Shown in pieces: positions 22,262 to 34,159 of a stretch of DNA of 64,000 bases (positions within the stretch are counted from its first letter, which is position 1; every line of letters begins with the position of its first letter). The notes under the pieces are model-generated. The model saw only the letters and a list, made by a program, of their open reading frames with translations. It did no database searches and had not been told where the DNA came from. A program made the position numbers and the translations under genes. The stretch spans positions 372,001-436,000 of the forward strand of contig JAKSZP010000003.1 in the NCBI GenBank assembly GCA_022478985.1, in the 5' to 3' direction. The DNA is from Massospora cicadina. Lineage: Eukaryota > Entomophthoromycota > Entomophthoromycetes > Entomophthorales > Entomophthoraceae.

Positions 22262-23513
22262 CTTTCTACCCTGTAATTGGACTTAGAGAATGAGAGCATG
22301 TCATTAGTTTTTAGCCTCCAACTCAGAGCTAAATTGATATGACTATTTTGGAAATAAAATAGGTGGTGGGCTTTTTACAGGAATTTTAACTCAATAGTTG
22401 GGTCATAAATTAACTTACTTGCATAGTATATAGGGGTTTCTAATCCTTGTGGGTGAGTGCCAGTATGTTCTATCAATGATTTCTTTGTTGAAATAATCAA
22501 ACTTGTTCTAGAGACCTTCACTATCCTTGCTAGCATTGTGTTTTATATCCATTTGTTGTTAAAATTCTATTTGTAAATTCTTTAAAAAATGTCTGTGCTT
22601 TATATCCCATGATTTTCCCACTGGAGACTATTTTACTTTATATTTTTCTTGCGTTGTCTTGCTGACTATCTCCATCCTTGCTTCCCAAGAGTTTATGATT
22701 GATTACTATAGCTCACTTATACATAAATCCTAAGTTTGTTGAAGCACCAGAATTATCATTTAATCATATCCCACAACTGAAGCTATCTATGGTGTTGTTG
22801 TCACTGCAGCATCCCCATCCTTCTTAGACTGCCTAATCTAGACCCAATATTGCCACCACTTAATACTTGTGCTTGCACGTGGGAATCTTTGGTATGTTTC
22901 TTAAATACTTGCTTTACTAACTTTGCCCTAGGTCCTTGCTATCTTGATTTTTACAAAGAACTATTTGTCTGTAATTATGATCCCTCTTGTGGTTAGTGGA
23001 GCAACTAAGCTGGAAACCTGGTCTCTACTTCATTAACCTTTTTAATGAAAATACATGCATGTAACACATTACCAAGAACTAGACAATATTTGCTACATAG
23101 TCTTATTCAGAGAGGAATTACCTGAGAAAGTTTTCTAAATGTAGTTTATAAAAGATACTGATTTATGTTTGTTACAATATAAAGTAATAATTCTTATCAT
23201 AGTAAAGTTTCTCCTAAGTCTTATACAAAAGCTACTTATTTAGTTTATTGAAATATATAAATATGTTTAAAAAAACAAATATAAAAGCTTATATAGTGAG
23301 AAAAACCAGTAAGTGATCAGAATATGGTTATAAATCAATATTAAGTGTGGCATTGGGCCCCACCGTTAAAAAGTGTGGAAGCTGATTATAAATTTCTAGT
23401 TAAGCTAAATTTCAAAAAAATTTCTATCAGGGATATATTATAAATGGCAATCTCACATGGATATGCTTTCATTAACAAACATTCTTTAATTGTATATCTT
23501 TGGGTTATTATTG
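22262..23513. other. AT-rich spacer, no gene seen
   Basis: Noncoding, with no open frame of note, no tRNA-like structure and no clear match to other parts of the window. It ends at the target duplication of the second ORF1-only element. Confidence 0.5.
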
Positions 23514-23799
23514 TGTATCTGATTATTTTCTTTTTTTAGTACTAGTGGTGCCCAACCCAAAAGGGGAGCTGCCGCACATCTTTATTTGCAAATGGGCCAA
23601 ACAAAGGGATTATCATGAATTAAAAAATTCCTAATATAGCCCCTAGGTTATCAGCCTAGGAAGCCATATCAGATGGCGAGGAGGCTTTGGAGAAACTTTT
23701 TTCCAGCGCCTGCTTTAGCTGGCAGACCATGGCGGACAGCATTGGGGTGGGAGCATCAGCGACATGAGGCATAAGGAGGTTAATGGGGGTTTTCTTCAT

Positions 23800-24384
23800 T
23801 TATGAGGCCAGCGGTGTCCATTGCCTCAATGTATTGAGCAAGTTGATGCTCAGCAAAAGTGATGAGAGCTGGCACACAAGTAAATGAATTGATGTGCCAG
23901 CGGGTTTCAAGATAATTGGGGTCAAAAAGAGAAATTTTGCTGCATCAATGCAAGCATGGCTCGCACTGAAAGCAAGCTCCTCAATTTTGTACTTCACATC
24001 TTCCTCAAAATCATGAGGAAAATTGATGATAGGAATACCCTCAACCAGGGGTTCCATTGCCCCATGGAGTTTCTGGCAGAGTAGGGTGTTGACAGGAGCT
24101 GCAGCAGCTTTGACTGCCATTTTAATTATATTTTTATAAATGGGATAACCATTTTTTGGACGAAAACGGTGGGAATGCAATTCAGAAGGGCCAATGAAGA
24201 ACTCCTCCAAAGAAAAATCAGGTTTCATGTGGCACGGCCATCCATCCTCCTCAATCCATTTAAGAGCCTTGAATGGATTGGATTCAGCCAGCGCTGGGTC
24301 AGCCACAGGAATTGGGGCTGTGGCTGGAGTTGATTGGCCACATGCTGTTGACCATGGCAGCTCAGCTGAAACTGGTTCAGCCAT
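23800..24384 (-). pseudogene. ORF1-like protein, element copy 2, C-terminal part
   Basis: The longest open frame in this element, 194 codons on the minus strand, starting MAEPVSAELPWSTACGQST. It has a Pro/Ala-rich start, then EEFFIGPSELHSHRFRPKNG and a helical stretch with FPHDFEEDVKYKIEELAF. It could be the C-terminal domain of the same ORF1 protein, separated by stops, or a second small ORF. I do not recognise a fold. The end of the frame (after about residue 155) diverges from the reading suggested by copy 1, so a frameshift near 23,930 is likely. Confidence 0.55.
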
Positions 24385-24599
24385 TGACTCAGGATTCTGT
24401 AATCCAGTTGAAGTTTCAAAATTTTTTATTTTTTAAATTTTGATTGGCTGCTGCTTTCAAAGCAGCGCCAGAATTCCCCAACGTTGGGGGTGGGAGGATT
24501 GAGCCCCGTTCAAAAAATTGGGGTGAGGCAGCCACTGGGGCAGCACCTGAGCCCTGAGCGGTGGATGTGGTGGAAGTGTCAACTGTGGGGCACTGCGCT

Positions 24600-25256
24600 T
24601 CAAGTGGTCAAGCTCAAAGCACAAGGGGCAAATGGAGCAGCCACTTTGACATGCGCCCAGAATGGGTGATCAGGGGTAGATCTGATCACAGTGCAGGGGG
24701 GAATTGTGAGGTGAGAGTTGTGATAAAATGAACGGATTGTTGCAAAGGCGCAAGGCCCTGCTAACTGATCCACCCCATTGGGAACCACAAACTGCAACAT
24801 GGGGTCTGCGCCATAAAAAGCCAAACCCTCTGTGAGCTCATGGAGGAGGCATTTGGGGAAAGGAAAGAGGGCAACCCAGCGAACTGGACCACCAAAGCGG
24901 CCTCATCTGGGAGCTGGGTGCAAACAATGGAGCATAGTTTTTTTGTAAATCAATTGCAGCTTGGCTGCTGCTGCATTGGCTTCTGAGTGGAAGCTGAGGT
25001 CGAAGTACCCCTTAAAAGGGCAGAAGTCAATAAAGCCAGCAGGTTTGAAAACTGCCGTGGCCATCTTGATGATGGCCACACTTGCATATGGGAAAAGATT
25101 CCCATATTTGACCTGGAGGCTAAAACGCAAATTGCTCCATGGGAGCACCAAAGGGCTCTGGAGCACCGCCTGAGAGCTTGCAAGGTGGTGGGCTAAGTCC
25201 TGAGGGGGGACATAACGCCTGGAAGCATTGGAGGCTAGCAGAGCCAGCCTAGGCAT
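24600..25256 (-). pseudogene. ORF1-like protein, element copy 2, N-terminal and knuckle part
   Basis: Minus-strand frame 25,256-24,903 (117 codons) reads VLPWSNLRFSLQVKYGNLFP and AGFIDFCPFKGYFDLSFHSE, matching copy 1. Frame 24,824-24,600 reads DPMLQFVVPNGVDQLAGPCA and LTIPPCTVIRSTPDHPFW. Just beyond, in a different register, the minus strand encodes CSICPLCFELDH, the zinc-knuckle core also seen in copy 1, so a frameshift lies around 24,650. The core CPLCFELDH is preserved in both copies although the rest diverges, which suggests past selection on it. Confidence 0.65.
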
Positions 25257-25437
25257 GCTTCAGCGGCAGCTGAAAGATGCCAGATGGCGGCACACCACCA
25301 CCCCAAGCCAGGGAAGCAGGCGTCAATTGCATTGACATTGGTAAATATTGGCTCAATTGAGCAGTTGTTTTTTGTATTTTTTTAAAAATACGAATTTTGC
25401 TTCAACTTGGGTATTGAAGCTGTATCTGATTATTTTC

Positions 25438-28400
25438 ACTATTGTAAAGCAATCCATTTTAATGTCGCTAATAAATATTGTCTGAGTTCTACTCTATATT
25501 TTTATTATGTTGCTTAGTTTCACTTAACCACCTTTATTTTTTGCAATCAGGTATCAGCTTATTTGAGATCAGAATGAGTTTTAGATACTCAGTATGAAAT
25601 TATACAAAAAATTGAAGAAATAAAAAATTATTTCTACTAAATGTGGACAGTGATGTATAACCATTTAAAAAACTGTTTAGGATGCTATCATAATTATATT
25701 AATACAAGTTTTTTAACATAATAAAGTATGGTTATTTAGATATATAGAACATCTGAATCAACTTGGTATATTACAAGAAGTAATAATAAAACAGTGTACT
25801 TATTTTAAGTATAGAAAAGATTAAAATGTCATCAATACTTATATTAGATGTTTCATATGTTTTTAACTAGTTGTAAAATTTAATTGAAAGTATCTAGATG
25901 TGAAAGTTAAATTATAACTTTCTTTATATTATGACATTATCATGTAAATATGCAAAGTTTTACATACTAGAATGATAGGGGTAGCAAGTTTAAACATAGT
26001 AGCTCTTTAACATTACACTTACTTATAAGCTCCTTCAAAATTTATATCTTACAAGTATGATAAAAAATTATCTGAAGTCAATTGATAAAGATTAAGATTT
26101 TTTTATAAAATAAATTTATAATATATATGAATTAAACTTTCTTACTGATATCTGAAGATGTAATATATTAATGAATCTCTTAAATATAAATATTTAAAGT
26201 GAGCTAACAATGTGACAAATCTATAAACCATATTCATTAAGGAGTTAACAAGAAGAAGTCATAGAAAGGGATAATAAAGATAACAGAAAAATTAACATGT
26301 GCTCCAACATTATAGGGAGGACCATAGTCAGCATCTATATTCATTATCTTGTCTTAAGTTGACGCACAACTTCATGTGGTCACAATATCTCTTAAAAAGG
26401 TCCATTGGGAATTGAACCAGAGAGGCAACTTTATCAGGCTCGCCCTTATTGTTGAGCCATCCTCCTTTCCCACAAGATATATTATTTACAAGAAATAGAA
26501 TTATATACATATGCTACTAATTTTTATCAACCCTGGGTAAAGTGATCTATGTACAGAATAAAGAGATAAGGAGTTTTTAGAAGGTAATACCTCTAGTTAG
26601 CCATAAATAGTTTCAAGAGGTATAATTAATTTTTGGAAAAATCATTTTTGGTAATTAATATAACCAAACCTAGGAATTGATCCTATATTCATATGCATCT
26701 TATTATATACTTAAAAGAACTTAATCTTATATCTAATTTCACATTAATTCTTATTTCAAGTCATTTGTAACAATATTCCTGGTATAATATTGAAACAGCT
26801 TTACATAAAAGTAACTATAGATCAGCACAATATAGAAATTTTTAATAACTTTTTGACACTTACTACTACTTTTTTATCTCAAGCTCCTGCAAAAAACCCT
26901 CAAAGATAAAACCCATGCTTTTTGTTAATCTATCAATTAATATTTTACATTATTTATGTTATTTAAAGCAATCATTGAAATCTTTAGATGAGATAAAAGA
27001 ATAAAAGAAAAGGAACTTTTAATTTTATCTGTTCACAGTCTAGAAATGTATTTTTTTGATATTGTTAAAGTTTTAGGTTATATAAAGCTCCTACAAGGCT
27101 GATCACATTTGATAATAGTAAAAAAGCAGTATAAAACTGCTTTATTTACATACAGCAATCAAATGAACTCTCTTAAGTCCCTGTTTCCTTAAACAATTTC
27201 TAAAATACTAGGACCTAAGAGTTTGTAACCTATCCATATAATCTTATAAGCTGCACCTTTACTTGTGCATTTGACCTTGGGACATTGATATTATGAAAAA
27301 AGTTGGTAAATAACAAATATAATCAGATTAACCTCCCTAAACAAATAAATGAAAGCGTTTATCTAAGTTTGGTTATTTAGGCTTAACATACTTTAAAATT
27401 TTTCAAATACTACTAGAGAAAACATGTAGTTCTCACCAGATAGTAAATGAAATTTGTGAAAACAAATAGAAGATACTAATTGAATGCACCAGCTGCAATT
27501 TATGGAATTCCTAAGAAAGATTTTTGCAGATTATGTTAACATAGCTTCTAATAGAATAAAAAAGAAAACAACATGAAAATAATCACTAAACTATTATTAG
27601 CTTGGTCTTGTTGCGCTACAAAGCAGTTAGGCTAGCTTGCTAAAATTTTCATTGATTTTTCAGTGAAACTTTTTTGCCACCACTGCTACCAAGCCAATTT
27701 TTACAAAAATCAGAGAAATAGAGGGGATTAGACTCTATCCCTAATAACTACATACGGTTTTAGATCAGCTATGGAACAAGCTGATAATTTAACCATGGAT
27801 GTGGAAAGCTTAATGATGTTTCATGTTAGTGATGAAGACTCCATTACTAAAGTTCTAATAGCTTGATAGGGCCAAGAAAAGGAGTGGATATCATATTGGG
27901 GTGGTTCCTGCTCTACTTTGGGTCAGATTTTAGTTATCAGGTTTGAAAGCAACAAAGGCTAAAAAACTTGGTGTGGTATATTTGTCCCAAGGTCAACCCC
28001 CCTTGTTTCCTTTTTTTGATAGGGCTAAATAACCCTTAGAGCCCTAGCTCAAGTATCTTTCCTATACTTGGTAAGGAGGAGTGAATAATTTACATTTATG
28101 CGTGACAAAAGCTGGATAATGATAATTATAAGATTCATTCAGCTTCATAAAGTAAAAATTATAAGGATAGTTTAATGTCCAGTAATTTCTATGATATTTC
28201 CATTGTGTTAACAGAATTAAGAAATTATTGAATTTATTTAACAATGACTTATATAAGTCTGATAGAGTTGCAACTAATACTACTCCTTTAGGCCCAAACT
28301 ATATAATAATATCCTGACATATTAGTATGCTCCTTTGAAGAAACGTAAGGCTTGAGAAATAAAAGGATTATAGTATTATAAGACTAATTTAATAAATTCT

Positions 28401-29361
28401 TTAAACATGAAAGCGTAAAAACCTGCTTACAGTTATTATATAATTTTATAACATATAAATATAGCTTTTAATGAAGAGACCTGTTATTAGGATAGGCTAT
28501 AGTAATGCATTTTCTCTAAAGTTTATAATGGTTTAAGTTTGTGGTTATGCTGAAGTTGTGGAATGGATATATATTTTGAAGAGATATATAGCTAAAACAA
28601 ATAATTACTAGATAATTTCATGTACAAAAATAAATTAACATATATAACTGCTGCTGACATATTTCAAATACCATAAACAATTGGTCTGCAAAGATGGCAT
28701 ATTCATCCTCCCATTATTAGATAAGATTAGTAAAGATTTATATTATTGACCTTTTTGACAGAAATAAGTCCTCTCGACTGAAAGCTCCTGAGATGGCAGA
28801 CAAAAAGAAGATTCTGGAAATAAAAGCCTTTACGCTGATTTATGAAAAATTTTAATCCATATGAGGGCTTATATAACATCAAGTGGTGATAAAAAGAAAA
28901 TGTTAAAGTAGAAGAGTTAAGCTAGCAAGTTTTAAACTATTAATTCACTTATGCACCAATTTAACTCACCAAAATAAAAAGCAAGAAATTTATAATTTCT
29001 GATGTATGGCCTCTAAACTCTATCTAACGCCTCTAACTCTACCAGCTTAGAAATAGAATGTTTAACCTAATTTCTTTAAGAACTCTAGAGGTTTTGTACA
29101 AATGTAAAGAGAAGGTATGTTGTTATACAATGCATTATAAGCTTAGTTAACAATAATACTTGATAACTACAAACATGACTATAGAATTTTAGAATCAACA
29201 TATGACAAAACATTGTTTATAAAATACTTTCCAAATTTCTGACTTTACTCTCTAAAGCACTATCCATATACGGTATTTTGTGGTCTTTAATGAAAAACAT
29301 TGAATCTATGATATGATCAGAAGCTAAAGAACTTGAAATAAAATATCTGAGATATCTGATA
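25438..29361. other. AT-rich spacer without recognisable genes
   Basis: Very AT-rich, with only short open frames that have no motifs. The one recognisable item is the tRNA-like SINE near 26.4 kb. No LTR, LINE or terminal-repeat signature was found by eye. It ends at the left edge of element X. Confidence 0.5.
26400..26472 (-). repeat. tRNA-like SINE head
   Basis: On the minus strand an A-box-like TGGCTCAACAATA (plus 26,447-26,459) is followed about 30 bp later by a B-box-like GGTTCAATTCC (plus 26,408-26,418). These are the internal RNA polymerase III promoter boxes of a tRNA, at normal spacing. A full cloverleaf does not fold convincingly: acceptor and anticodon stems are poor. A tRNA-derived SINE or a tRNA pseudogene is therefore more likely than a functional tRNA. 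Tail and target duplication could not be fixed. Confidence 0.5.
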
Positions 29362-29881
29362 TGCAGCTCAGTGATGTCAGCTCTTTTAACGTGTAAGGCC
29401 AACTTGCTGCCCAGGGGGTCTATTACGTGAATATTTGGCACCAGACAGCCTTCTCTTATATCACATTTATACATGCAAAGCAAATTCTCATCTGCTGCTA
29501 ACAGTTGCAGCATTGATCTCTTTGGTAACCTATTCATGCTCTTGGAAAATTACTTGTTGAAACTCACTGACATGCTGATATATGTTGACACTCAATATTC
29601 AAATAGCCATACCAACCTCTCCCTTGGAAGCTCAGATCCAAGTTATCTCAATATAGAGTATCCTGTTCAAACAGAGAATATCTCAGACTAGTTCCTGTAT
29701 TATAATACTCTAATCCAAGAGAGGGTACTGGTGATTAGTTCATTTAAAATACTATAAGTGAAATAAAAAGGATAAAACTGAGATTCTGCGGAAATTTTTT
29801 TTATAAATGTAAAAAGTGAAGTATTTCAAAACTTATAGTGGAAAAACAAGAAATAATATTGGCAGGACATGAGAATATTAG
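29362..29881 (-). repeat. Element X 3' LTR, distal part
   Basis: Matches 57,015-57,520 in the 5' LTR, with shared blocks CAGGGGGTCTA, GGCACCAGACA, AGATTCTCA(T/C)(C/T)TG, AGAGTATCCTG/AGAGTGTCCTG, AGACTGAGATTCTG-type and ATGTAAAAAGTG(A/G)AGTATTT. The match stops where G1 begins at 29,882. The minus-strand 106-codon frame (29,537-29,217) lies mostly in the LTR and is not a gene. Confidence 0.8.
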
Positions 29882-30335
29882 TGAGTCAAAATCCCTATTC
29901 CTGAAACAAGCTGTAATAAATTGACTCTCATGGCATCACAAATGAAACCTGTCCCTGAAACCACTGACGAGAGTCTCAATCAGGAAGCATCATTCACACA
30001 AAAATTGATTGAGATGTCTTCAACAATTTCATCCCCACCTCATGAACCTCAATAGGCGCGACCCCCATCATTGCAATTATGAGGCTGACGCAGAATAATG
30101 AAGGCGCCAAATAGGCGGGCAATTCAGAAGGCCATAAATATCCTGATATTATAGGGCCATGAAGTTCCCATAAGCACACGTCCCCACACATTCTATAAGT
30201 ATTGACTCTTTTTAACTCAATAAAATAGTCTATTTCGTCCCATCCTTTTGTTTTATTAACCTCTCCGCTAATTTATAGTTCCAAGCTAATTTGAGAACTC
30301 TGTCTACAATTAAGAGAACTGTTACGCTGAGATAA
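29882..30335 (+). repeat. Element G1 5' LTR
   Basis: About 454 bp. It shares with 35,964-36,414 blocks such as GAGAGTCTCAATCAGGAAGCAT, GACCCCCATCATTGC, ATGAGGCTGA, CCCCACA(C/T)AT, TTTTTAACTCAATAAA and AAGAGAACTGTTA. The AATAAA near 30,220 may be the polyadenylation signal, as it is kept in both LTRs (36,301 in the other). Confidence 0.85.
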
Positions 30336-30336
30336 G

Positions 30337-30352
30337 TGGTGCTCACTACAGG
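30337..30352 (+). other. Element G1 primer-binding site
   Basis: TGGTGCTCACTACAGG starts one base after the LTR. It matches G2 (TGGTGCTCACTACATGG) and, with one change in the first 15 bases, X. It starts with TGG as the complement of a tRNA CCA end. Confidence 0.8.
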
Positions 30353-30449
30353 GGGCTCTGAGATGTCCAAGTATAAATGTCTATCACAAAAATTGGAGAA
30401 CAATAGCAATCAAGAAAATCAACTTGCTGATTGGTCAAGAAACATAACT

Positions 30450-32420
30450 CAATGGATTAATAACTCGCAGTATGAAGTACCTCCTATCCGGCCTGAAATC
30501 CTAGAGTTTTAGACCACTTTTCTAGTTTACCCTACCATCCATTGACAATGATCAGAATCAACTTTAATATGGGAACCTCAACTAACTTATTCAACAACTA
30601 TTAAATGGCATCTACTCTGTGGGAGGACGCTCCAGTCAATCCTGCGCCTCTTCAGTGCTTTCCACAATGTGAGATTTATATACCTCAGTTCTACTACCAT
30701 CAGGAGAATTAGACTTAGGGTGCTAACGCTATCTCTGAAGCTTTGTCCATCTGGCCATACACCACCTCCTACAATTAGTCAGGTTGCATCACCATGAAGT
30801 ATCATGACAACTAGGGCTTACTCAAACCCCACATTCAAATATTGTTGAAATTAGAATGTGGCCTTCTCCTTAGTTCAAGCCAATTAGGAAGAAATTGTCA
30901 ATAAACATCACCTATTAAACTAAGCTTGGAACCAGCTCACTGTGTTTGAGGTAGAAACTTGGGTTACCTCAAGGACCAGCTTTGTCATGTGTAGCTCCTT
31001 GAACCTCCTCAAACTAGCGCCCCAACCAGATCATGGACCATGTGCGGACCCTCCAGAAGCATTACCAGGAGTTGCCTCACGCGATCTTTCCTCTGGTAGT
31101 GAAGGTCCCCAAGGGTCTGAAGGTCCTTGTGGGCCCCAAAGTCCTTCCAGTCCCACAGCGCCTACTCCTGATGACCATGACAATTCCTGATAAAAAGGAC
31201 ATTAACAGCCCTCATTACATTATGGGAGCAAGTAAACAATGTGGCTCAGGGGTGCATGCTCCAATTGGATGGAGTCCCTCTCAACCCTAGGGTCTCATTA
31301 AAATTTGTCAGATGAGATGGACAAGTTTCAGTGCATTCACCAAGCTCACCAAATATTGCATCACTCAGCATGGGCAAACCTGTTAAGGGTTCAAAACATG
31401 CATGAGTATCTTTGAGAGCCAGCTGCTTCTCAAATGCACTGAGATACAAGTATTAAAAGAGCAGGTTGCTCATAAAGTCTCCATTACCTCTCTAGACTGA
31501 AAGTAGGACAACATTAAAGAGGACTTTGTGGGTTTGAGATGGCGACTGGATCAACAGGCCCCTTGTGACTATGCAGAAAATGAGATTTATGAAGCTGCAC
31601 CAATTCCTGGCTCCAATACTTTTTCCACTCCTATAATGACTAACTTTAAGCCTAGTTAGAAGAAGAGATTATCCCCATCCAGGAAAGCATTGTTTTCTTT
31701 CTATACACTTACAAAAAGTTTAATGGAAGAGGCTAACAACTGACAGAAGGTGAAGCATATTTACTCCTGTTGGAAAAGCATTGCTTGAGAGATTATGATT
31801 ACCCATCTAAAGGAATGCCACACCTGAGAACAAGTTTGTACTTCCCTAACCCAGGAAATCAGAAGAAACTAACCATTGGCTAAAAAAAGCAGGCGTTCAT
31901 GAGTATTCGTCTGAACAAATGAGAAAGGTCTGTAAAGCTCGCCAGCTGATTCTACACCAAAGCATAGCCCCTGGTAACCTCTAACCACATTACCTTGGAT
32001 GACGCCATAACCACTGTCATTTAAATATTGGAATCTTATCCTGAGGTCCAAATGCACATGATTGTCCAGAAAAATAGCTTAACCTGTATTTGGGAAATTA
32101 AGGAGGCACTCAATGAATCCCTGCTTCTATCTTGCATCCCATGTCTACCGCATCCACCTCCTCTAGTTGCCCTCAGGTCCAAGTTGTTGAGAACCAGAAG
32201 AATCCCCAACCTCCATGCTCATACTGCAATAATTTCATCAAAGCTTCAAGACTTGTTAGAAGAGACTTGCTGGGGGGTGGGGAAGAGGGCCTTCAGCATT
32301 AATGACGATGTACTTCATGCTGATATTCTTTTACATTTTCAATAGCAATTAGCGACCTTTAATGATTCAACCCTATCATACCAGAAGAATATAATTTGTA
32401 ACCATTGATAATAAGAAACC
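30450..32420 (+). pseudogene. Element G1 gag remnant
   Basis: Located between primer-binding site and protease. The reading is heavily broken. Around 32,028-32,280 two frames alternate; one gives NPQPPCSYCNNF, which looks like the start of a zinc knuckle (C-x2-C) whose His-Cys half is lost. A Pro/Gly/Ser-rich frame at 30,942-31,190 (GSEGPQGSEGPCGPQSPSSP) might be a gag linker. Gag would form the particle. No longer alignable block was recognised, so the assignment rests on position. Confidence 0.5.
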
Positions 32421-32514
32421 TGTTACCGCTTACCCTTCTTCTGATGAATATCCTAGGTTCCTCACTCTACCACTTCATTTTGGGAGATTAGTCACTCACG
32501 TTACCATTCAAGTC

Positions 32515-32825
32515 CACAAAATCCATGTCCATGCCATTGTTGACAGTGGTTCCCCTGTTAATGTTATTTCATCTAAAAGATGAGGCGCATTAAGATTGCT
32601 TCAGACTTTACCCATTACATGGAATACACACGGTGGGTCACAATACTTGAATCCATTGGGGCCTACTCCTATCTAGCCCATTCACTTTGGGAAGCTTTCC
32701 ATGAATACCCCACCATTGCGTTAGACAATATGAACTATGACCTTCTCCTAGGGACTCAGTTTCTCCGAGATTGTGAGGCTGTCATGCACTATGTTGAGGG
32801 ATTCTTATCTTTAATGGGACACTAG
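32515..32825 (+). pseudogene. Element G1 protease remnant
   Basis: Retropepsin-type aspartic protease that cuts Gag-Pol. The active-site block reads HAIVDSGSPVNVISSKR (about 32,530-32,580), with an intact D-S-G. A one-base frameshift near 32,577 leads into frame 32,580-32,825 (81 codons), which carries YDLLLGTQFLRDCEAVM, the second conserved block with the hydrophobic-Gly turn. G2 has the comparable DSGAPISIVSSKRMKKL. A truncated homodimer-forming domain of this size is normal for the family. Confidence 0.8.
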
Positions 32826-33349
32826 GACCTTTTGGTTTTTGAAACCACCACAATGCCAATATTGAGGTCAAAGCTCGGGCTTGCCTGTTGAAGAGTGAAG
32901 GCCAGATTGACTGACTCAAGTACCATGTAAGGAGTTCTCACATGAGGATGCCTCCTCCTGCAGTTGATGTTCAATAAGGCATGTCAATTTATTTGCCTAA
33001 GACAACCACTATACCATTAAAATCCCAGGATATTGTTGACACCTGGGTTTATGTCAACATCCCCTCTGGATACCTTCTAGAGATCTGAGGCCTGGATAAC
33101 CCATCTGTCAAGGAGGTCCTAGACTGTTTAGGAATTTTAGATCCCAGCTATTCTGGACCCATATTGGTGTTGCTGGATAACCTCACAGACAAGCCTAGGA
33201 TAGTAGGACCTGATAGTCTGGCTGCTTATGTTTGCCTCCTTCCTTTAGAAGCCCTTGATTATATCTGCAACTTTTGAAGTTTATGAGATCTTGGGTTAGA
33301 AACACCCCCATTGGTAGCTATAGTCAACACCTGTAAGGGAAAGAACTAA

Positions 33350-34125
33350 CTAGTGAGCAACAAAGTCAGGTTAAGAATTATTAAAGGAGTACTTGGACCT
33401 TTTATCAACCTCCACCTAAGATTTTGGGAAAATGAATGGCATTTTGCATCACGTGGAGACTGGGGATGCTCCTCACATTTGGTACCATCCCTACCAACAA
33501 ATATTGTTGAAGATCAGGTGGCTGTTGATATAAAGAAAATACTTGAGTCTGGGTATTGGTGCCTTTGCATATCCATTGGGCCTCCAAACTTATGTTGGCT
33601 TGTAAGAAGGATGGCAGCCACCACGTGGTGATCGAATATCACCAGCTTAACTTGATTACAAATAAGGACAGTTACTCCTTGCCATAGATCAACGACTCTC
33701 CAATTGCTTGCAGGATCACAATACCTTTCCGCTATGGATCTCACTAGCAGATATTTGCAAGTAGAGATTGCCCCAAAAATTAAGCAAAAATGCGCACTTA
33801 TAACCAATAAGGGTCTATTTAAGCCACGAGGATGCCTCAGGGCCTTTACAATACACCGACCACCTTTCAATGTGCCATGGACGGAATATTAGGTGACTTG
33901 AAACTATCTTTTGTTCTCATGTACCTTGATGATATCATTGTTCTCTCACAAACCTTCAACGTTCATGTGAAACACCTCCAAGAAGACTTCACCCATCTTA
34001 AGAAGGCCTTTAACAAAGCCTAAGCCTTTGAAGTGCTCTTCTTCCAATTGAAAATGGAATTCTTCAAGCACAAGGTCTCAAAATATAGTATCCAGCCCAT
34101 CTTGGACAAAGTTGATGCCATTAAG
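33350..34125 (+). pseudogene. Element G1 reverse transcriptase remnant
   Basis: The palm region is readable in two overlapping frames. 33,704-33,892 gives GSQYLSAMDLTSRYLQVEIA (motif A with its Asp). 33,832-34,023 gives MPQGLYNTPTTFQCAMDGI and then FVLMYLDDIIVLSQTFNVHV, with an intact YLDD catalytic box. A frameshift around 33,830 separates them. Upstream (33,350-33,700) fragments of the fingers domain are present with stops. The domain copies the element RNA into cDNA. Confidence 0.85.
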
Positions 34126-34159
34126 ATATCACTCCCTTAGAGACTTAAAAATATCCAAG

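Larger units (their letters stand above)
23531..25420 (-). mobile_element. ORF1-only non-LTR element, copy 2 (1,890 bp)
   Basis: Bounded by an exact 17-bp duplication, tgtatctgattattttc, at 23,514-23,530 and 25,421-25,437. On the minus strand the 3' end reads GGGCACCACTAGTACTA followed by seven A. The target continues with an A-rich sequence, as expected for an L1-type nick. It is colinear over its whole length with copy 1. The long duplication and A tail identify target-primed reverse transcription. The coding capacity is an ORF1-like protein; endonuclease and reverse transcriptase are absent, so it must have used another element's enzymes. Confidence 0.9.

Noticed and set aside
23531..25420. 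Helitron, because the terminus contains CTAG
   Set aside because: Helitrons do not create target duplications; these elements and the micro-insertions are flanked by 9-17 bp repeats and end in A runs.
26400..26472. Functional tRNA gene
   Set aside because: A and B boxes are present, but the acceptor, anticodon and T stems do not pair well.
30942..31190. Collagen-like small protein (GSEGPQGSEGPCGPQ)
   Set aside because: It lies in the gag position of G1 and has no triplet periodicity beyond a few residues; a Pro/Gly-rich gag linker is more likely.
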